64,000 bases of DNA from Pseudoalteromonas luteoviolacea (GTDB lineage Bacteria > Pseudomonadota > Gammaproteobacteria > Enterobacterales > Alteromonadaceae): NCBI RefSeq assembly GCF_018100925.1, contig NZ_JAGJEH010000001.1, positions 558,001 to 622,000 on the forward strand, read 5' to 3'. This document shows positions 27,731 to 36,965 of this stretch, one piece after another. The notes beneath the pieces are model-generated. The model was not told the DNA's origin, searched no databases, and worked only from the letters and a program-made list of their open reading frames with translations. How positions within the stretch are numbered: the first letter of the stretch is position 1; each line of letters starts with the position of its first letter. Position numbers and translations under genes: made by a program.

Positions 27731-28213
27731 TGCGATTTTTGTGTAATGATTCCCGCTCAACTGATTTACATAGCGTTGCTTTAACTATGCTTTTGGACCC
27801 AAGCTTAGGTGTAATATATCTATTATAGCGAGTGATACAGTCGCGTAAGTAAAGACTAAAAGCTTCGATGCTGTATTGACTAATTCTGGCTTGAAAAGGC
27901 GGGGTTATATCTATAGCCACTTTTGTATTTAAGTGATTTTAAAAGGTTGTGATGAGATATAATAAAATAATCATTAATAAATAAAACTAAATAATCAACA
28001 TGATTAAATTTCATTTTATTGCCTTTATTGCGGAAATTAGTGGATGTAGGTGATGAAAATCTAATATTATCTATCTGTATGTGTATAAGGTACTTTCTTA
28101 TTAGTTGATAAGTAGTGCTAATTATATACAGTACACCCAGAAGGGAAAAGTTATTGAATTAAACAATGACTTCCACAATTACTCTAACAATCTAAATAAG
28201 AAAGGAAATCGCA
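27731..28213. other. Intergenic stretch
   Basis: AT-rich sequence with no supported gene. It contains the upstream region of the beta-propeller gene. Confidence 0.4.
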
Positions 28214-29428
28214 ATGGGAAAAAAAACAACTCTACTACTTTCCATGCTCTCAGCGTTGAACATTCAAGTGGCGATGGCGCACAGCACCGGGTTTTATGCA
28301 GATAAAGATAACAACCAAGTACTGACATTTGAGCCTCAATCGATGAAAATCAAAGAAGTCATCAACTCAATAGGGGATAGCCCATACCCTATCGACAAAG
28401 CTGGCGATGGACAAGTGTACGTGACTACCAGAAACACGCAATCTTTGGATGTAATTTCTAGCCAAACGTTAGAAATAGGTGGTGTGATCCCTCTAAACCA
28501 CTTTCCTCGCTCTGTAACTTATAACAAAAGTAAAAAGCTGGCGGCAGTGTCGGGTACCAAGAAAGCGGTAACAAGCATCATTGATACAAAGACCAACGAA
28601 GTGATTGCAACAGTTGGCAACGAAACTTCTCTAACAGTCAATGACTTTGGTGGGGGCCTTGCTACCGGGCATCCATTTTGGGTAAGTGAAAAGCAGTTTT
28701 TGATTTTGGACAGAGCACGCAGAACGTTAGAGCTCTATGAGGTAGGGGTTGAGCAAGGCAGTCATGTCATTTCGCATAAATACACTCTTGCGACACCTAC
28801 ATCTGTGCATCACATTATGTCGACACCTAACGCAACTGGTTGGAGTAAAAATGTTTTCTATGCAGTATTAGAAGGCTCGCCAAAAAATGGTGTCGCTCCA
28901 GGTATTATGGCGTTTGAGCTGTCTGATAATAAATTGTATCAAAAGCAGATCAAACATATGCCAGCAACTGCTACAAATGTTGGGACAATGGGAGCACATC
29001 ATGCTTCTTTCCACCCTGACGGCGTTCATATTTACTTAGGATCAAACGAGGGCAAAACCTTTGTCATCAATAGTGTATCTATGGAAGTAGTTTCAACTAT
29101 CGAAACGGGGAAAGGAAATGGTCATACAACAATGATCCCTGGTCGCATGTTAGCTGTGTCAACCAATCACACAGATACCTTTATGACGGTGATAGACTTA
29201 ACTACACACAAAAAAGTGACTGACATTGAGGTGAGCCCACCAGCTTCTTCAAAAAGCCGAAAAACTCAGTCACATACATCTTCTTTTGATCCAAAAAATG
29301 ATAGATATTTTTATACCGCTGCCAGTGATGATGGCCGTATTCTTGAAATTGATCTAGACACGTTCACTATTTCACGTGAGATTGAAATGTCTGGTAGTTA
29401 TCCAATTCAAGGGACTTTTGTGTGGTAG
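28214..29428 (+). CDS. Secreted YncE-like beta-propeller protein
   Basis: The 404-residue protein has a signal peptide (MGKKTTLLLSMLSALNIQVAMA) and repeats of the form GDSPYPIDKAGDGQVYVTTR and FPRSVTYNKSKKLAAVSGT, as in seven-bladed YVTN/YncE propellers. Histidine-rich spots (VHHIMS, GAHHASFHPDGVHIY, GNGHTTM) might hold a metal ion; this is inference. AAGGAAAT upstream of ATG 28214 is a good ribosome site. A hairpin follows the gene. YncE-type proteins bind DNA or ligands in the periplasm; the exact role is unknown. Confidence 0.75.
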   Translation: MGKKTTLLLSMLSALNIQVAMAHSTGFYADKDNNQVLTFEPQSMKIKEVINSIGDSPYPIDKAGDGQVYVTTRNTQSLDVISSQTLEIGGVIPLNHFPRSVTYNKSKKLAAVSGTKKAVTSIIDTKTNEVIATVGNETSLTVNDFGGGLATGHPFWVSEKQFLILDRARRTLELYEVGVEQGSHVISHKYTLATPTSVHHIMSTPNATGWSKNVFYAVLEGSPKNGVAPGIMAFELSDNKLYQKQIKHMPATATNVGTMGAHHASFHPDGVHIYLGSNEGKTFVINSVSMEVVSTIETGKGNGHTTMIPGRMLAVSTNHTDTFMTVIDLTTHKKVTDIEVSPPASSKSRKTQSHTSSFDPKNDRYFYTAASDDGRILEIDLDTFTISREIEMSGSYPIQGTFVW

Positions 29429-29458
29429 CACTAAAAAGGCGTAATTAAACATAATCGT

Positions 29459-29492
29459 GGGCACCGTAAATATGAAACAGCGTGCCCTTTAA
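29459..29492 (+). terminator. Probable terminator of the beta-propeller gene
   Basis: GGGCAC and GTGCCC form a 6-bp GC-rich stem with a 17-base loop, followed by TTTA. Confidence 0.55.
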
Positions 29493-29675
29493 ATTCACTA
29501 TTTTAACTATTCTTCGCTATATCTTTTCACTAAATATGGACTATAGAAACTTTGTACCCTTCTAGGCTTTAAATAGCGTTATAAACAAGCAAATTCTAGG
29601 TTTTAAAGTTGCAAGGTCATAATTTTATTTGTTCAACCTTTTTTAAGTTTAGTTAGAGCTTTTCTTATTCGAGAG

Positions 29676-30000
29676 GTGATTATTAATAAGTTTCTTTTGG
29701 CACTTGCGGGTGTACACATAAGCTTGGTAGCGGGTGGTGGTATATATGAAATCTTGCTAATTTCAATAGTAATAGATTAACTGGCTTACGTTTTTACTTT
29801 AAATTATTAGCTGATTGTGGAAGATATAGAGTCATATATATTGTTCAATTTATTGTGCTATATACAAGCTTATTTATAGTGGAACTCTTCTTTGAAAAAC
29901 CGGGCAGCCAGTTTTTGTAGGTGTTTTAGGTTTCCTCATTTTTATTATTAATTTAATGCTTATGGTTTTTAGGAGGGGAAGTAAGTGAAGCGCATATGGG
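29676..30000 (+). pseudogene. Decayed small membrane protein
   Basis: GTG 29676 opens 34 codons (MIINKFLLALAGVHISLVAG, then GGIYEILLISIVID) before a stop at 29778. Further fragments in other frames follow: TSLFIVELFFEKPG (about 29865-29915) and PVFVGVLGFLIFIINLMLMV (about 29910-29975). Together they resemble a 3-4-segment membrane protein broken by stops and frameshifts. The family is not identified. Confidence 0.5.
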
Positions 30001-30202
30001 GGGAGTACTTTTCGTTTTAGAGGCGTGTTATATTGTAATTGAGTATTAAACCTTTCCAGAGCTCTCGCAATTTTTGATAGTGCTGTGACGCTCATTTTCT
30101 ACAAAACAACATTTGAAAAGAAAGGGGCTGTTCCTTTTTTAGTTTTTATAAAATAGCAATACCTTTATGGCTGGGTGTCATTCAAGGTTGCATGAATTTT
30201 GA

Positions 30203-30334
30203 GGTGCTTACTTGTTTGAAACATTCAATTTGTTGACAGAAATAGTGTGGTTCTATCGTTTGGATTACAACGAAGAACGCACACATGAAGGCTCTATTTA
30301 TCAGTCGCTGGTTGTTTACCAGGCTAATAACTAG
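30203..30334 (+). pseudogene. IS3-family OrfB C-terminal remnant
   Basis: The frame reads GAYLFETFNLLTEIVWFYRL, then DYNEERTHEGSIYQS, before TAG at 30332. The YN-x-x-R-x-H block is the end of an IS3-type integrase catalytic domain. Nothing else of the element is left here. Confidence 0.7.
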
Positions 30335-30429
30335 AGATTACAGATGTTTTACTTACAGGTAAGTGGAAACATCCGTAAGTGCTAAGAAGCTTTTCATCGA
30401 TATTTTCTAATTAATTCAGACTTAATTAT

Positions 30430-30843
30430 TTAGAAAAACTTCAGTGAAGAGGCCGCATCGTTAAAACCAATATTAACTAAGTTGTTTTCTTGACCTAGTA
30501 CAATTCGGTAGTCACCACCAAAATCCCTATCGCGGTAAAGAATTACACCAGTCGAGTTAATGACCTTGATTGAAGAAACTGTGTCGTTAAAACCAATATC
30601 TCTAAAGTTACTAACATTGCCGATTACGATACGATATTCATTGCCATAATCTCTATCTTTGTAAAGAATAGCCATTCCAGCTTGGTTATTAATAGCATTA
30701 TCAAATGCGTATAACTGCTCGCTGGATAAGTTTTCTCTGATAGATTGAGTTTCTTGAACACTTAATTCGCTAACAAATTCAAGTTGTGCTGCTTGTGAAG
30801 ATAGTGATGCAAAAGCAAAAGCGGTTAAGAGTAGTTTTTTCAT
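30430..30843 (-). CDS. Secreted beta/gamma-crystallin protein
   Basis: ATG 30843 follows AAGGAAA and starts a signal peptide (MKKLLLTAFAFASLSSQA). The mature part ends in two crystallin repeats: ILYKDRDYGNEYRIVIG with NDTVSS, and ILYRDRDFGGDYRIVLG with NDAASS. Both hexamers fit the calcium-binding rule (N/D)(N/D)xx(S/T)S of microbial beta/gamma-crystallins, so calcium binding is likely. The protein has 137 residues. A longer frame to 30954 is not used, since it would bury the signal peptide. The gene stands alone on the minus strand. Confidence 0.85.
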   Translation of the reverse strand: MKKLLLTAFAFASLSSQAAQLEFVSELSVQETQSIRENLSSEQLYAFDNAINNQAGMAILYKDRDYGNEYRIVIGNVSNFRDIGFNDTVSSIKVINSTGVILYRDRDFGGDYRIVLGQENNLVNIGFNDAASSLKFF

Positions 30844-31169
30844 TTTCAAATTTCCTTTTAGTTTAAAAAATCGAGGCCACTTTAACATGCTGAAAACCTC
30901 ATGTAAATATATTTTATATTGTATACAATATAAAATGGTTGGGGCGCGTGGCATCTACATTTTGTTTGTAATTAGACAAAAGTGTTACATGTGTCTTAGT
31001 TAAGGTTAAAGTTAACGCGGCTAGTTTATTTCTATGGCACGGAAAGTAATAGTCAGTTTGGTAGACACCTGTAGCTAGGCGTATGTAATCACGTTAACCT
31101 AAGCCCTAATATTTAATCAACAACCAGCAAATTCTGGGGCTGCAGAGCCATTTTAAAAAGGTTTTGCTA
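30844..31169. other. Intergenic stretch between metY and the crystallin gene
   Basis: Holds the crystallin leader and an AT-rich upstream region with a TATTGTATACAATA palindrome (about 30914-30927), which could be an operator. No gene is seen. Confidence 0.4.
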
Positions 31170-31197
31170 GGCTGAACCAATTAAACTGATTCAGCCC
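31170..31197 (-). terminator. Probable terminator of metY
   Basis: On the minus strand GGCTGAATCA pairs with TGGTTCAGCC (one mismatch), followed after a few bases by CCTTTTTA. Confidence 0.55.
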
Positions 31198-31229
31198 AAC
31201 CTTACAAATCACTATCAATTGTTGTGTTA

Positions 31230-32501
31230 CTAAGCCTTGTCCAATGCTTGAGCAACATCTTCAATAATATCATCGATATGCTCAATACCAACCGAGATAC
31301 GAACTAGATCTTCGCTTACACCAGCCGAAGCAAGTTCCGCTTGGTTTAGCTGTCTATGTGTTGTGGATGCTGGATGACACGCCAATGACTTTGCATCACC
31401 AATATTAACTAAACGAAGGATCATATTGAGTGCATCAATGAACTTTGAGCATGCTTCCATACCACCTTTAATTCCAAAACTGAGTATACCTGACGCTTTG
31501 CCACTTGTTATCTTATGGCAATTCTCGTTATCCGGGCTGTCATTGAGCGCAGCGTAGTTTACCCATTCTACTTTTGGGTGGCACTTTAAAAACGCGGCGA
31601 GCTTTTCTGCATTTTCACAGTGGCGATCCATCCTTAAGCCCAATGTTTCAAGCCCTTGGAGAATTTGAAAGGCATTCATTGGCGACAATGCTGCTCCGGT
31701 GTTTCTTAGAGGCGCAACGCGACAGCGTCCAATATAAGCTGCCGCGCCAAAAGCTTCAGTGTAAACCACGCCGTGGTATGATGGGTCTGGTTCGTTCAAA
31801 ACTGCAAAACGCTCCTTATTGGCAATCCAGTCAAACTTACCAGAGTCAACGATGATACCGCCAATTGACGTGCCGTGACCACCAATGTATTTCGTTAAAG
31901 AGTGTACGACAATATCCGCCCCAAGTTCAAACGGGCGGCATAGATAGGGCGTTGCGACAGTATTGTCAACTATCACAGGTACGCCGTGTTTATGTGCTAT
32001 TTTTGCTAAACGGCAAATATCCACAATGTTGCCCGCAGGATTGCCGATAGACTCACAAAAAATAGCTTTAGTGTTTCTATCTATCGCAGCTTCAAACCCA
32101 TCAAAATCATCATACGAAACCATTTTGACCTCTATACCTTGCCTAGGTAAGGTATGGGCAAATAAATTGTAGGTACCGCCGTACAATTGACTGGTGCTGA
32201 CAATATTGTCACCAACTTTTGTAAGGCATTGAAGCGCATAGGTAATGGCTGCCATACCAGATGAGACAGCTAAAGCGCCTATACCACCTTCCATTGCAGC
32301 AACACGTTTTTCCAATACATCATTCGTTGGATTCATAATGCGGGTATAAATATTGCCTGGTACCGCAAGGTTAAAAAGGTCAGCGCCATGCTCGGTGTTA
32401 TCAAAGGTGTATGAAGTCGTTTGGTAAATAGGAACGGCAGCAGACTTAGTTGTTTGCTCTGATGTATAACCTTCATGTAACGCAATAGACTCTAATTTCA
32501 C
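31230..32501 (-). CDS. metY: O-acetylhomoserine sulfhydrylase family enzyme
   Basis: The 423-residue protein belongs to the Cys/Met-metabolism PLP family. It starts KLESIALHEGYTSEQTTKSA and has TSYTFDN and the PLP-lysine segment HSLTKYIGGHG (Lys204). Length and N-terminus fit O-acetylhomoserine aminocarboxypropyltransferase, which joins sulfide and O-acetylhomoserine to form homocysteine. It is a single gene on the minus strand with a structured leader upstream. Cystathionine gamma-synthase is the alternative, but that enzyme is usually shorter (about 380-390). Confidence 0.88.
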   Translation of the reverse strand: MKLESIALHEGYTSEQTTKSAAVPIYQTTSYTFDNTEHGADLFNLAVPGNIYTRIMNPTNDVLEKRVAAMEGGIGALAVSSGMAAITYALQCLTKVGDNIVSTSQLYGGTYNLFAHTLPRQGIEVKMVSYDDFDGFEAAIDRNTKAIFCESIGNPAGNIVDICRLAKIAHKHGVPVIVDNTVATPYLCRPFELGADIVVHSLTKYIGGHGTSIGGIIVDSGKFDWIANKERFAVLNEPDPSYHGVVYTEAFGAAAYIGRCRVAPLRNTGAALSPMNAFQILQGLETLGLRMDRHCENAEKLAAFLKCHPKVEWVNYAALNDSPDNENCHKITSGKASGILSFGIKGGMEACSKFIDALNMILRLVNIGDAKSLACHPASTTHRQLNQAELASAGVSEDLVRISVGIEHIDDIIEDVAQALDKA

Positions 32502-32538
32502 AAGATTCTCCCTAAAAAGTGCATAAAAAGCCCTGCTA

Positions 32539-32580
32539 TTGCGCCCTCAACGCTGAAATCCTCATCATGTAGGGCGCAAC
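32539..32580 (-). promoter_or_regulatory. Structured leader of metY
   Basis: On the minus strand TTGCGCCCT and AGGGCGCAA form a perfect 9-bp stem enclosing about 23 bases, some 40 bases before the metY start. It does not match a SAM riboswitch class that I can recall. It could be a riboswitch, an attenuator or a protein site. Confidence 0.5.
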
Positions 32581-32851
32581 AAGTTTATTTATAGATTTAA
32601 TTAGAGAGAATGTAGCATACTTTTTATTCAATTAAGTAATTAAGAGAGTAGATATACGTAAGATAAAAGTAGCAGAATACTTTAGTTAGGTTAAATAACT
32701 CAGATTTTGGTGGTGTAGAGGTTTTTTTGATAGGGGCGCTCGTATTTCAATAATATTAATTTGACAAAATTACAAGGATTTACAATGCAGCTAGACTTAT
32801 ATCCTATTAAAGATGTACCCTTTGCATCTATTTTAATCTGAAGGTAAAGGA

Positions 32852-33307
32852 ATGAAACGTTTATTTGCATTATTGGGTGGGGCTGTTTTGTCATACTCGT
32901 CTATATCGAGCGCAGCACCAACGCCATTTGAATACAAACATCACCCCAAGGCTGTTTCTGAAAAGAGAATGCGAGCGGTCTATAGTCTTATTCAACACTC
33001 AAGTGACAACCAGCACAAAGTAAGGTGGGCTATTCTAAATGCAATGTCACAAACAAGAGGACCAGCTTGGCTTCTTGAAGGTGAAGGGGATGGGTACATC
33101 CTTGCTCGTTGGGACTACAAAGGGCACGCCATCATTCATCGTATCGAGTACAACGACAAAGCGGTGCAAATAAAATATGATGGTGGCGTACATGACTACA
33201 AATGTAAGTTACTCGTGGATGGATATTGCTATAATACCCACCGTAGATATTATAAGTATAACATCTCGCTTGTTGAGCAACTTCGTAAAGAATTAAGTGA
33301 ACTTTAA
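32852..33307 (+). CDS. Secreted protein, tandem pair member 1
   Basis: The 151-residue protein has a signal peptide (MKRLFALLGGAVLSYSSISS, cut near AAP). The middle reads LEGEGDGYILARWDYKGHAI and is followed by RIEYNDKAVQIKY. The same pattern occurs in the next gene, nine bases downstream. Two cysteines (KCKLL, GYCYN) probably form a disulfide. AAAGGA precedes the start. I do not recognise the family. Confidence 0.72.
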   Translation: MKRLFALLGGAVLSYSSISSAAPTPFEYKHHPKAVSEKRMRAVYSLIQHSSDNQHKVRWAILNAMSQTRGPAWLLEGEGDGYILARWDYKGHAIIHRIEYNDKAVQIKYDGGVHDYKCKLLVDGYCYNTHRRYYKYNISLVEQLRKELSEL

Positions 33308-33316
33308 AGGATTGTC

Positions 33317-33763
33317 ATGTTAAAATATTTAATAATAATTTCTTCACTGCTCGTGACAAGTCCTGTTGTAATGGCTAAAGGCGATCTGAATTTACGCTCA
33401 GTTAGCGGCAACAACTATACCTTTTATAATGACCCATTTAAACTTGCTGATTATGTAAAAGAACCAAAAAAAGCAGCTGAAAGAGGGATCAATAAAGCAC
33501 AATGGAAGATAAAAGAAAGCGGTGAGGGTTTTATCAAGGCTGAGCTAGATTATAAAGGCTACCTTCTTCGTTCAATGATATTTTATAATGACAAAGAGAT
33601 TAGCTTTGAGCATGTAAGTGCCGAAAGAAATGATTGTGCTGGCAAAAGATCTTGTCAACTTAAACAACGACACGTCGACAGGTGGAGACTTAATTTACGT
33701 CGTCAAATAGCTTTAGAGCTCACCAAACTAGCTAAACAGAATGCAATTTCGTTGAGCAATTAG
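33317..33763 (+). CDS. Secreted protein, tandem pair member 2
   Basis: The 148-residue protein has a signal peptide (MLKYLIIISSLLVTSPVVMA) and repeats the core of its neighbour: KESGEGFIKAELDYKGYLLR, then IFYNDKEISFE, and two cysteines near the end (NDCAGKRSCQ). It is strongly basic. AAAGGA seven bases before ATG 33317 and the nine-base gap show an operon with 32852-33307. The two genes look like an old duplication. The function is unknown. Confidence 0.72.
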   Translation: MLKYLIIISSLLVTSPVVMAKGDLNLRSVSGNNYTFYNDPFKLADYVKEPKKAAERGINKAQWKIKESGEGFIKAELDYKGYLLRSMIFYNDKEISFEHVSAERNDCAGKRSCQLKQRHVDRWRLNLRRQIALELTKLAKQNAISLSN

Positions 33764-33792
33764 ACCAAAAGCTTTGCGCTTAATAGCAATAT

Positions 33793-33818
33793 GGAAGGCG
33801 TTAAACACGCCTTCCTCT
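33793..33818. terminator. Bidirectional hairpin between convergent genes
   Basis: GGAAGGCGT and ACGCCTTCC form a perfect 9-bp stem with a 5-base loop between two convergent genes. The T-run is poor on both sides. Confidence 0.6.
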
Positions 33819-33863
33819 CAATATTAAGCTTGTCTGCTGTGAATTAGACAATAAATACAAGGG

Positions 33864-34802
33864 TTAAACTGAGCAGGTACCGTGTGGTGTAGACTCTATC
33901 TTACTTTTTGCATCGCTCGCCTCCTGTACTAAACAGTCTTGGTGTGCATTTTGAATCGAATCTGTAAAAAATTGATAGGCTTTTTCATCGATTAGGTTAA
34001 CCTCTCGGAGAATACTCATTGCTAAGGTTAACTCTTTTAAAAAAGCTTTTTTACGAGCCAATATCACGGTATTTTTACCATCTTCACCTTCTTTATCGAA
34101 ACCTTGCCCCAACTCTGAATTTACAATGAGCCCAGTCGGGCTTATAAAGGTTGAAATAACAACCATGATTTCACCAAAGTGACTGGTTGCTTTTCCAAAG
34201 TCATTTAACTGGCTGATTTTAATATCAGACTGCACTCTCGAATGATTCAGTACTGGGGCAGAGGCTGACATCGAAAAGTTTTCTACTTTTTCGTGAGAGT
34301 TGTTTGGAAATGTTCTTTCATACATCTTGCCCTGATTTATCGTCACTTTGGCAGCAAATTCTTTAGAATAACTAGCATACTGCATGAGTAAATGATCGAC
34401 ATGATCACCAAATAGGTTTTTATGACCGATGTAGAAAGCGAGTGTTTCTTTTTTTTGTGCTAAGTTATATTGCTTGTGCGAGACTTCTAATTGGGCTTGC
34501 ATCTTAAGGCCGCGCCAATATAGCCCAACTAAAGAGGTTAGGGCGATGAATAGCGTGAATACCCCAATTGGCAAAGAAAAGGTTTCGTGAACACCTGTCC
34601 AGTTTTCAAGCTTAGTTGGGTCATAGTGTAGCTGATCCCATGTAAAGATACATTGAATGACTAAGGTTAACAGCGGAACAACCAAGGTACTTACTAGTAG
34701 CCAATGAAATATCCGGCCCAACCTTACAATTAACATTCTGTCGTCATAGCTTTGTATTTCTGCACCTTTTATATTAGTGCTTTGAAACCATTTACTAAAC
34801 AA
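33864..34802 (-). CDS. Two-segment inner-membrane protein, unknown
   Basis: The 312-residue protein has two strong membrane segments (WLLVSTLVVPLLTLVIQCIF and FTLFIALTSLVGLYW) about 45 residues apart. A helical region KMQAQLEVSHKQYNLAQKKE and a soluble C-terminal domain of about 190 residues follow. It starts at TTG 34802, but the ribosome site GAAAGGA is too close, so the start is unsure; ATG 34736 is possible. The layout (two segments, then a coiled helix and a soluble domain) is also seen in some effector proteins of defence systems, but no partner gene is nearby and I do not assign that role. Confidence 0.65.
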   Translation of the reverse strand: MFSKWFQSTNIKGAEIQSYDDRMLIVRLGRIFHWLLVSTLVVPLLTLVIQCIFTWDQLHYDPTKLENWTGVHETFSLPIGVFTLFIALTSLVGLYWRGLKMQAQLEVSHKQYNLAQKKETLAFYIGHKNLFGDHVDHLLMQYASYSKEFAAKVTINQGKMYERTFPNNSHEKVENFSMSASAPVLNHSRVQSDIKISQLNDFGKATSHFGEIMVVISTFISPTGLIVNSELGQGFDKEGEDGKNTVILARKKAFLKELTLAMSILREVNLIDEKAYQFFTDSIQNAHQDCLVQEASDAKSKIESTPHGTCSV

Positions 34803-35547
34803 TTCCTTTCTCCCATTTTTGTGTGAAACCCACTCAATTGAATGATGTTACTGCATGTTAATTGTTTGGCCAAATTTATGTTTTAGGTTTGATAGTATGT
34901 AAATAAAGTCGCGAAAATAGGTAAGAACCGCGAAAAGAGGTGAGCTGTGAATATCGAATAATAAAATAGATAAAGAATTCTGTTAACGTACTGGTGCACA
35001 TAGTAAATGGCGCTATAGCTTTTGTATATGGCAATAGGGCAAATCGACCCCGAATTGTTTTAGATGAAGAATATCTACATATTGTTACTTTCAATGATAC
35101 GCGTAGCGTGTTTTTAAAGTGCAATAAAAAAGAGGATGCAAGCCGCTGAGAAGAAGCCAGAAACAATAAACCGAGATGCTTCTATTGAGGAGCCCAAAAT
35201 AGCGGTGACAGGTAATGAGGCTGAGCAAGGAAGAAGATCAAAGGTTGCGCTTTAAGTCTCGTTTTTCAATGGAGTTTATAAAAAACGGAATTGACAGCAA
35301 TATAATTAACGCGATCACCACGTTCAAGTTACATCCATCAAAGAGAGAAGATGTTGACAAATGTGAGAGTGCTTGACACGTCGAACAAGAGCAAATTTAA
35401 TTATGTAATACTGGACTCTAATACCACCGTAGTTATAAAAGAGTTGCGTTTTCACTGACACCTACTGTTTAGATGTTAGAGAGTCATTTTGCTTTTAGTA
35501 GTTACGCAACAACTAAAAGTTGCTGCGCTTGTATATTAACTAGTTGG
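34803..35547. other. Long intergenic stretch with a possible gene fragment
   Basis: On the plus strand about 34981-35149 an open frame reads VHIVNGAIAFVYGNRANRP and ends KCNKKEDASR before TGA. It looks coding but has no start. The open frame on the opposite strand reads like a shadow. Otherwise I see nothing. Confidence 0.35.
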
Positions 35548-35946
35548 CTACCTTTGTATTAGATGAGGCTCTAGATTAGTTTGTATAACCTCTCTGACGG
35601 TTGCCCCGCCAATACTTGCACAGGTTTGTCCGTCACGCAGATATAGCTTGGCAGCTTCCCCCCTTACAACCGGGCGGACAAAACGCCATGGGAAAAATCC
35701 AAATCTTTGCGAACCAACATAATTAACCACAGCATTGGCGTTCACTGCGTTTGCTTTTCTTGCAAGGTGCGGCAAAATATCTGAGACACTACCATATGTT
35801 CCTTTTCCATATTTAATTTTATGAATTTTCTCAAATGATACATCTGAAGATGGCTCGCCTGTGATTAAACATATATCAAGAGAGTCATCAGCGATTACTG
35901 TAGTTGACGCAAGTATTGATAATCCGATTAAGCTTTTTTTTATCAT
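35548..35946 (-). CDS. Small secreted protein
   Basis: The 132-residue protein has a signal peptide (MIKKSLIGLSILASTTVIA, then DDS). It contains ARKANAVNANAVVNYVGSQR followed by FPWRFVRPVVRGEAAKL. This alternation of small residues and a WRFxRPVVRG block recalls RcsF/YbjQ-like small periplasmic domains, but I cannot name the family with certainty. There are two cysteines (DICLI, QTCAS). An AGG site precedes ATG 35946. It stands alone. Confidence 0.65.
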   Translation of the reverse strand: MIKKSLIGLSILASTTVIADDSLDICLITGEPSSDVSFEKIHKIKYGKGTYGSVSDILPHLARKANAVNANAVVNYVGSQRFGFFPWRFVRPVVRGEAAKLYLRDGQTCASIGGATVREVIQTNLEPHLIQR

Positions 35947-36609
35947 GAATTGATACCTAATGACCTTTCCATTAAAGGGGAGACAGTAAAAGTGGGATTT
36001 TATATCGTTTGTGTGTTATTCGAAATAATTGAACAGCATAATTTATTGATTTAATTTCCAAATGGGTAATAAACAAACGCTTTGTTCGGAAAGTGCACTT
36101 GTATGTTTGTATTGACGGCAACTGAAAGCACAATTTTAGAACTAATTAACTTGAGGCTATGAAGACTACAAGAAGAATTAACATGATGCCTTCGTTAATT
36201 TGTAGTTAGAATTGAATGGGTGTTCTCAATAGAGGAGCTTCTTCTGAAGGTTAAAGTGTGGACTATTCATGATGGCAATCGTACGGAAATGACTAGTGAG
36301 CTGGGTTGATGCCAAGAACTATCGCTGTATCTTTCCACGCATGATGCGACCAAAAAGTTAAAACGGTAAGCGAATTTAACGCAGTGCTGTGAATTACTAG
36401 CATAAACTTAAAACGCTACTAACTATTCTCACTATTTTTAAACTTGGCTTTTCTTTATAAGCTCGTATTATATTTTTTATTTCTTCTCTTGCTGAGGCGT
36501 TATTAAATGAATTTATTTATTTTTAGTTGCCATTAATTTCTTTATGAAAATCAATTTTGATTTTTATCTCTTTGTGGATATAATCTCCCTTTTTTGAGGG
36601 GGTATGTAT
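35947..36609. other. Long intergenic stretch
   Basis: AT-rich, with no supported gene on either strand. It includes the leader of the next gene. Confidence 0.35.
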
Positions 36610-36939
36610 ATGAGATTATTAATTGTGCTATTGGCACTATATAGTGGGTTGAGTTTTGCGACACCGAGTCACACTGGGAAAATAACATCTATATTATCTG
36701 GGCCAGTGTATGGTGACAAATTATTTATAAAGGTTGAAGGTTCACTAATCAAAAAATCTTCTTGCCATACAAATACAAATTTTGACTATGTGTTAGATAC
36801 TTCTACTGCTTCTGGTGAGCGGTATATGAGCATGATCCTGACCGCATATGCGTCAGGAAGAAGCGTAACTATCACAGGTTACGATGGGTGTTCTATTTAC
36901 ACCGGCGTAACTAACTTTAGGTCAATCAGCTTAAAGTAA
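36610..36939 (+). CDS. Small secreted protein, family 1 member
   Basis: I place the start at ATG 36610, seven bases behind GAGGGGG; the earlier in-frame ATG 36604 is too close to that site. The signal peptide (MRLLIVLLALYSGLSFA) leaves a mature protein of about 92 residues starting TPSHTGKITSIL, with two Cys (SSCHTN, DGCSIY) and the helix-strand block MSMILTAYASGRSVTITG. It is the closest relative in this window of the protein at 17758. A strong terminator follows. Confidence 0.75.
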   Translation: MRLLIVLLALYSGLSFATPSHTGKITSILSGPVYGDKLFIKVEGSLIKKSSCHTNTNFDYVLDTSTASGERYMSMILTAYASGRSVTITGYDGCSIYTGVTNFRSISLK

Positions 36940-36965
36940 TGATATAGGCAAGTAAATCGCCTTGA

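Noticed and set aside
27654..27920. 88-residue frame on the minus strand
   Set aside because: It spans the right end of the RAYT element, has no ribosome site and no recognisable motif.
28105..28305. 66-residue frame ahead of the beta-propeller gene
   Set aside because: It overlaps the signal-peptide region of the real gene in another frame.
32539..32580. SAM-I or SAM-II riboswitch
   Set aside because: The conserved core elements of these classes, as far as I know them, are not seen; only a simple stem is present.
34876..35166. 96-residue frame on the minus strand
   Set aside because: It mirrors a better coding-like fragment on the plus strand and has a shadow-like composition.
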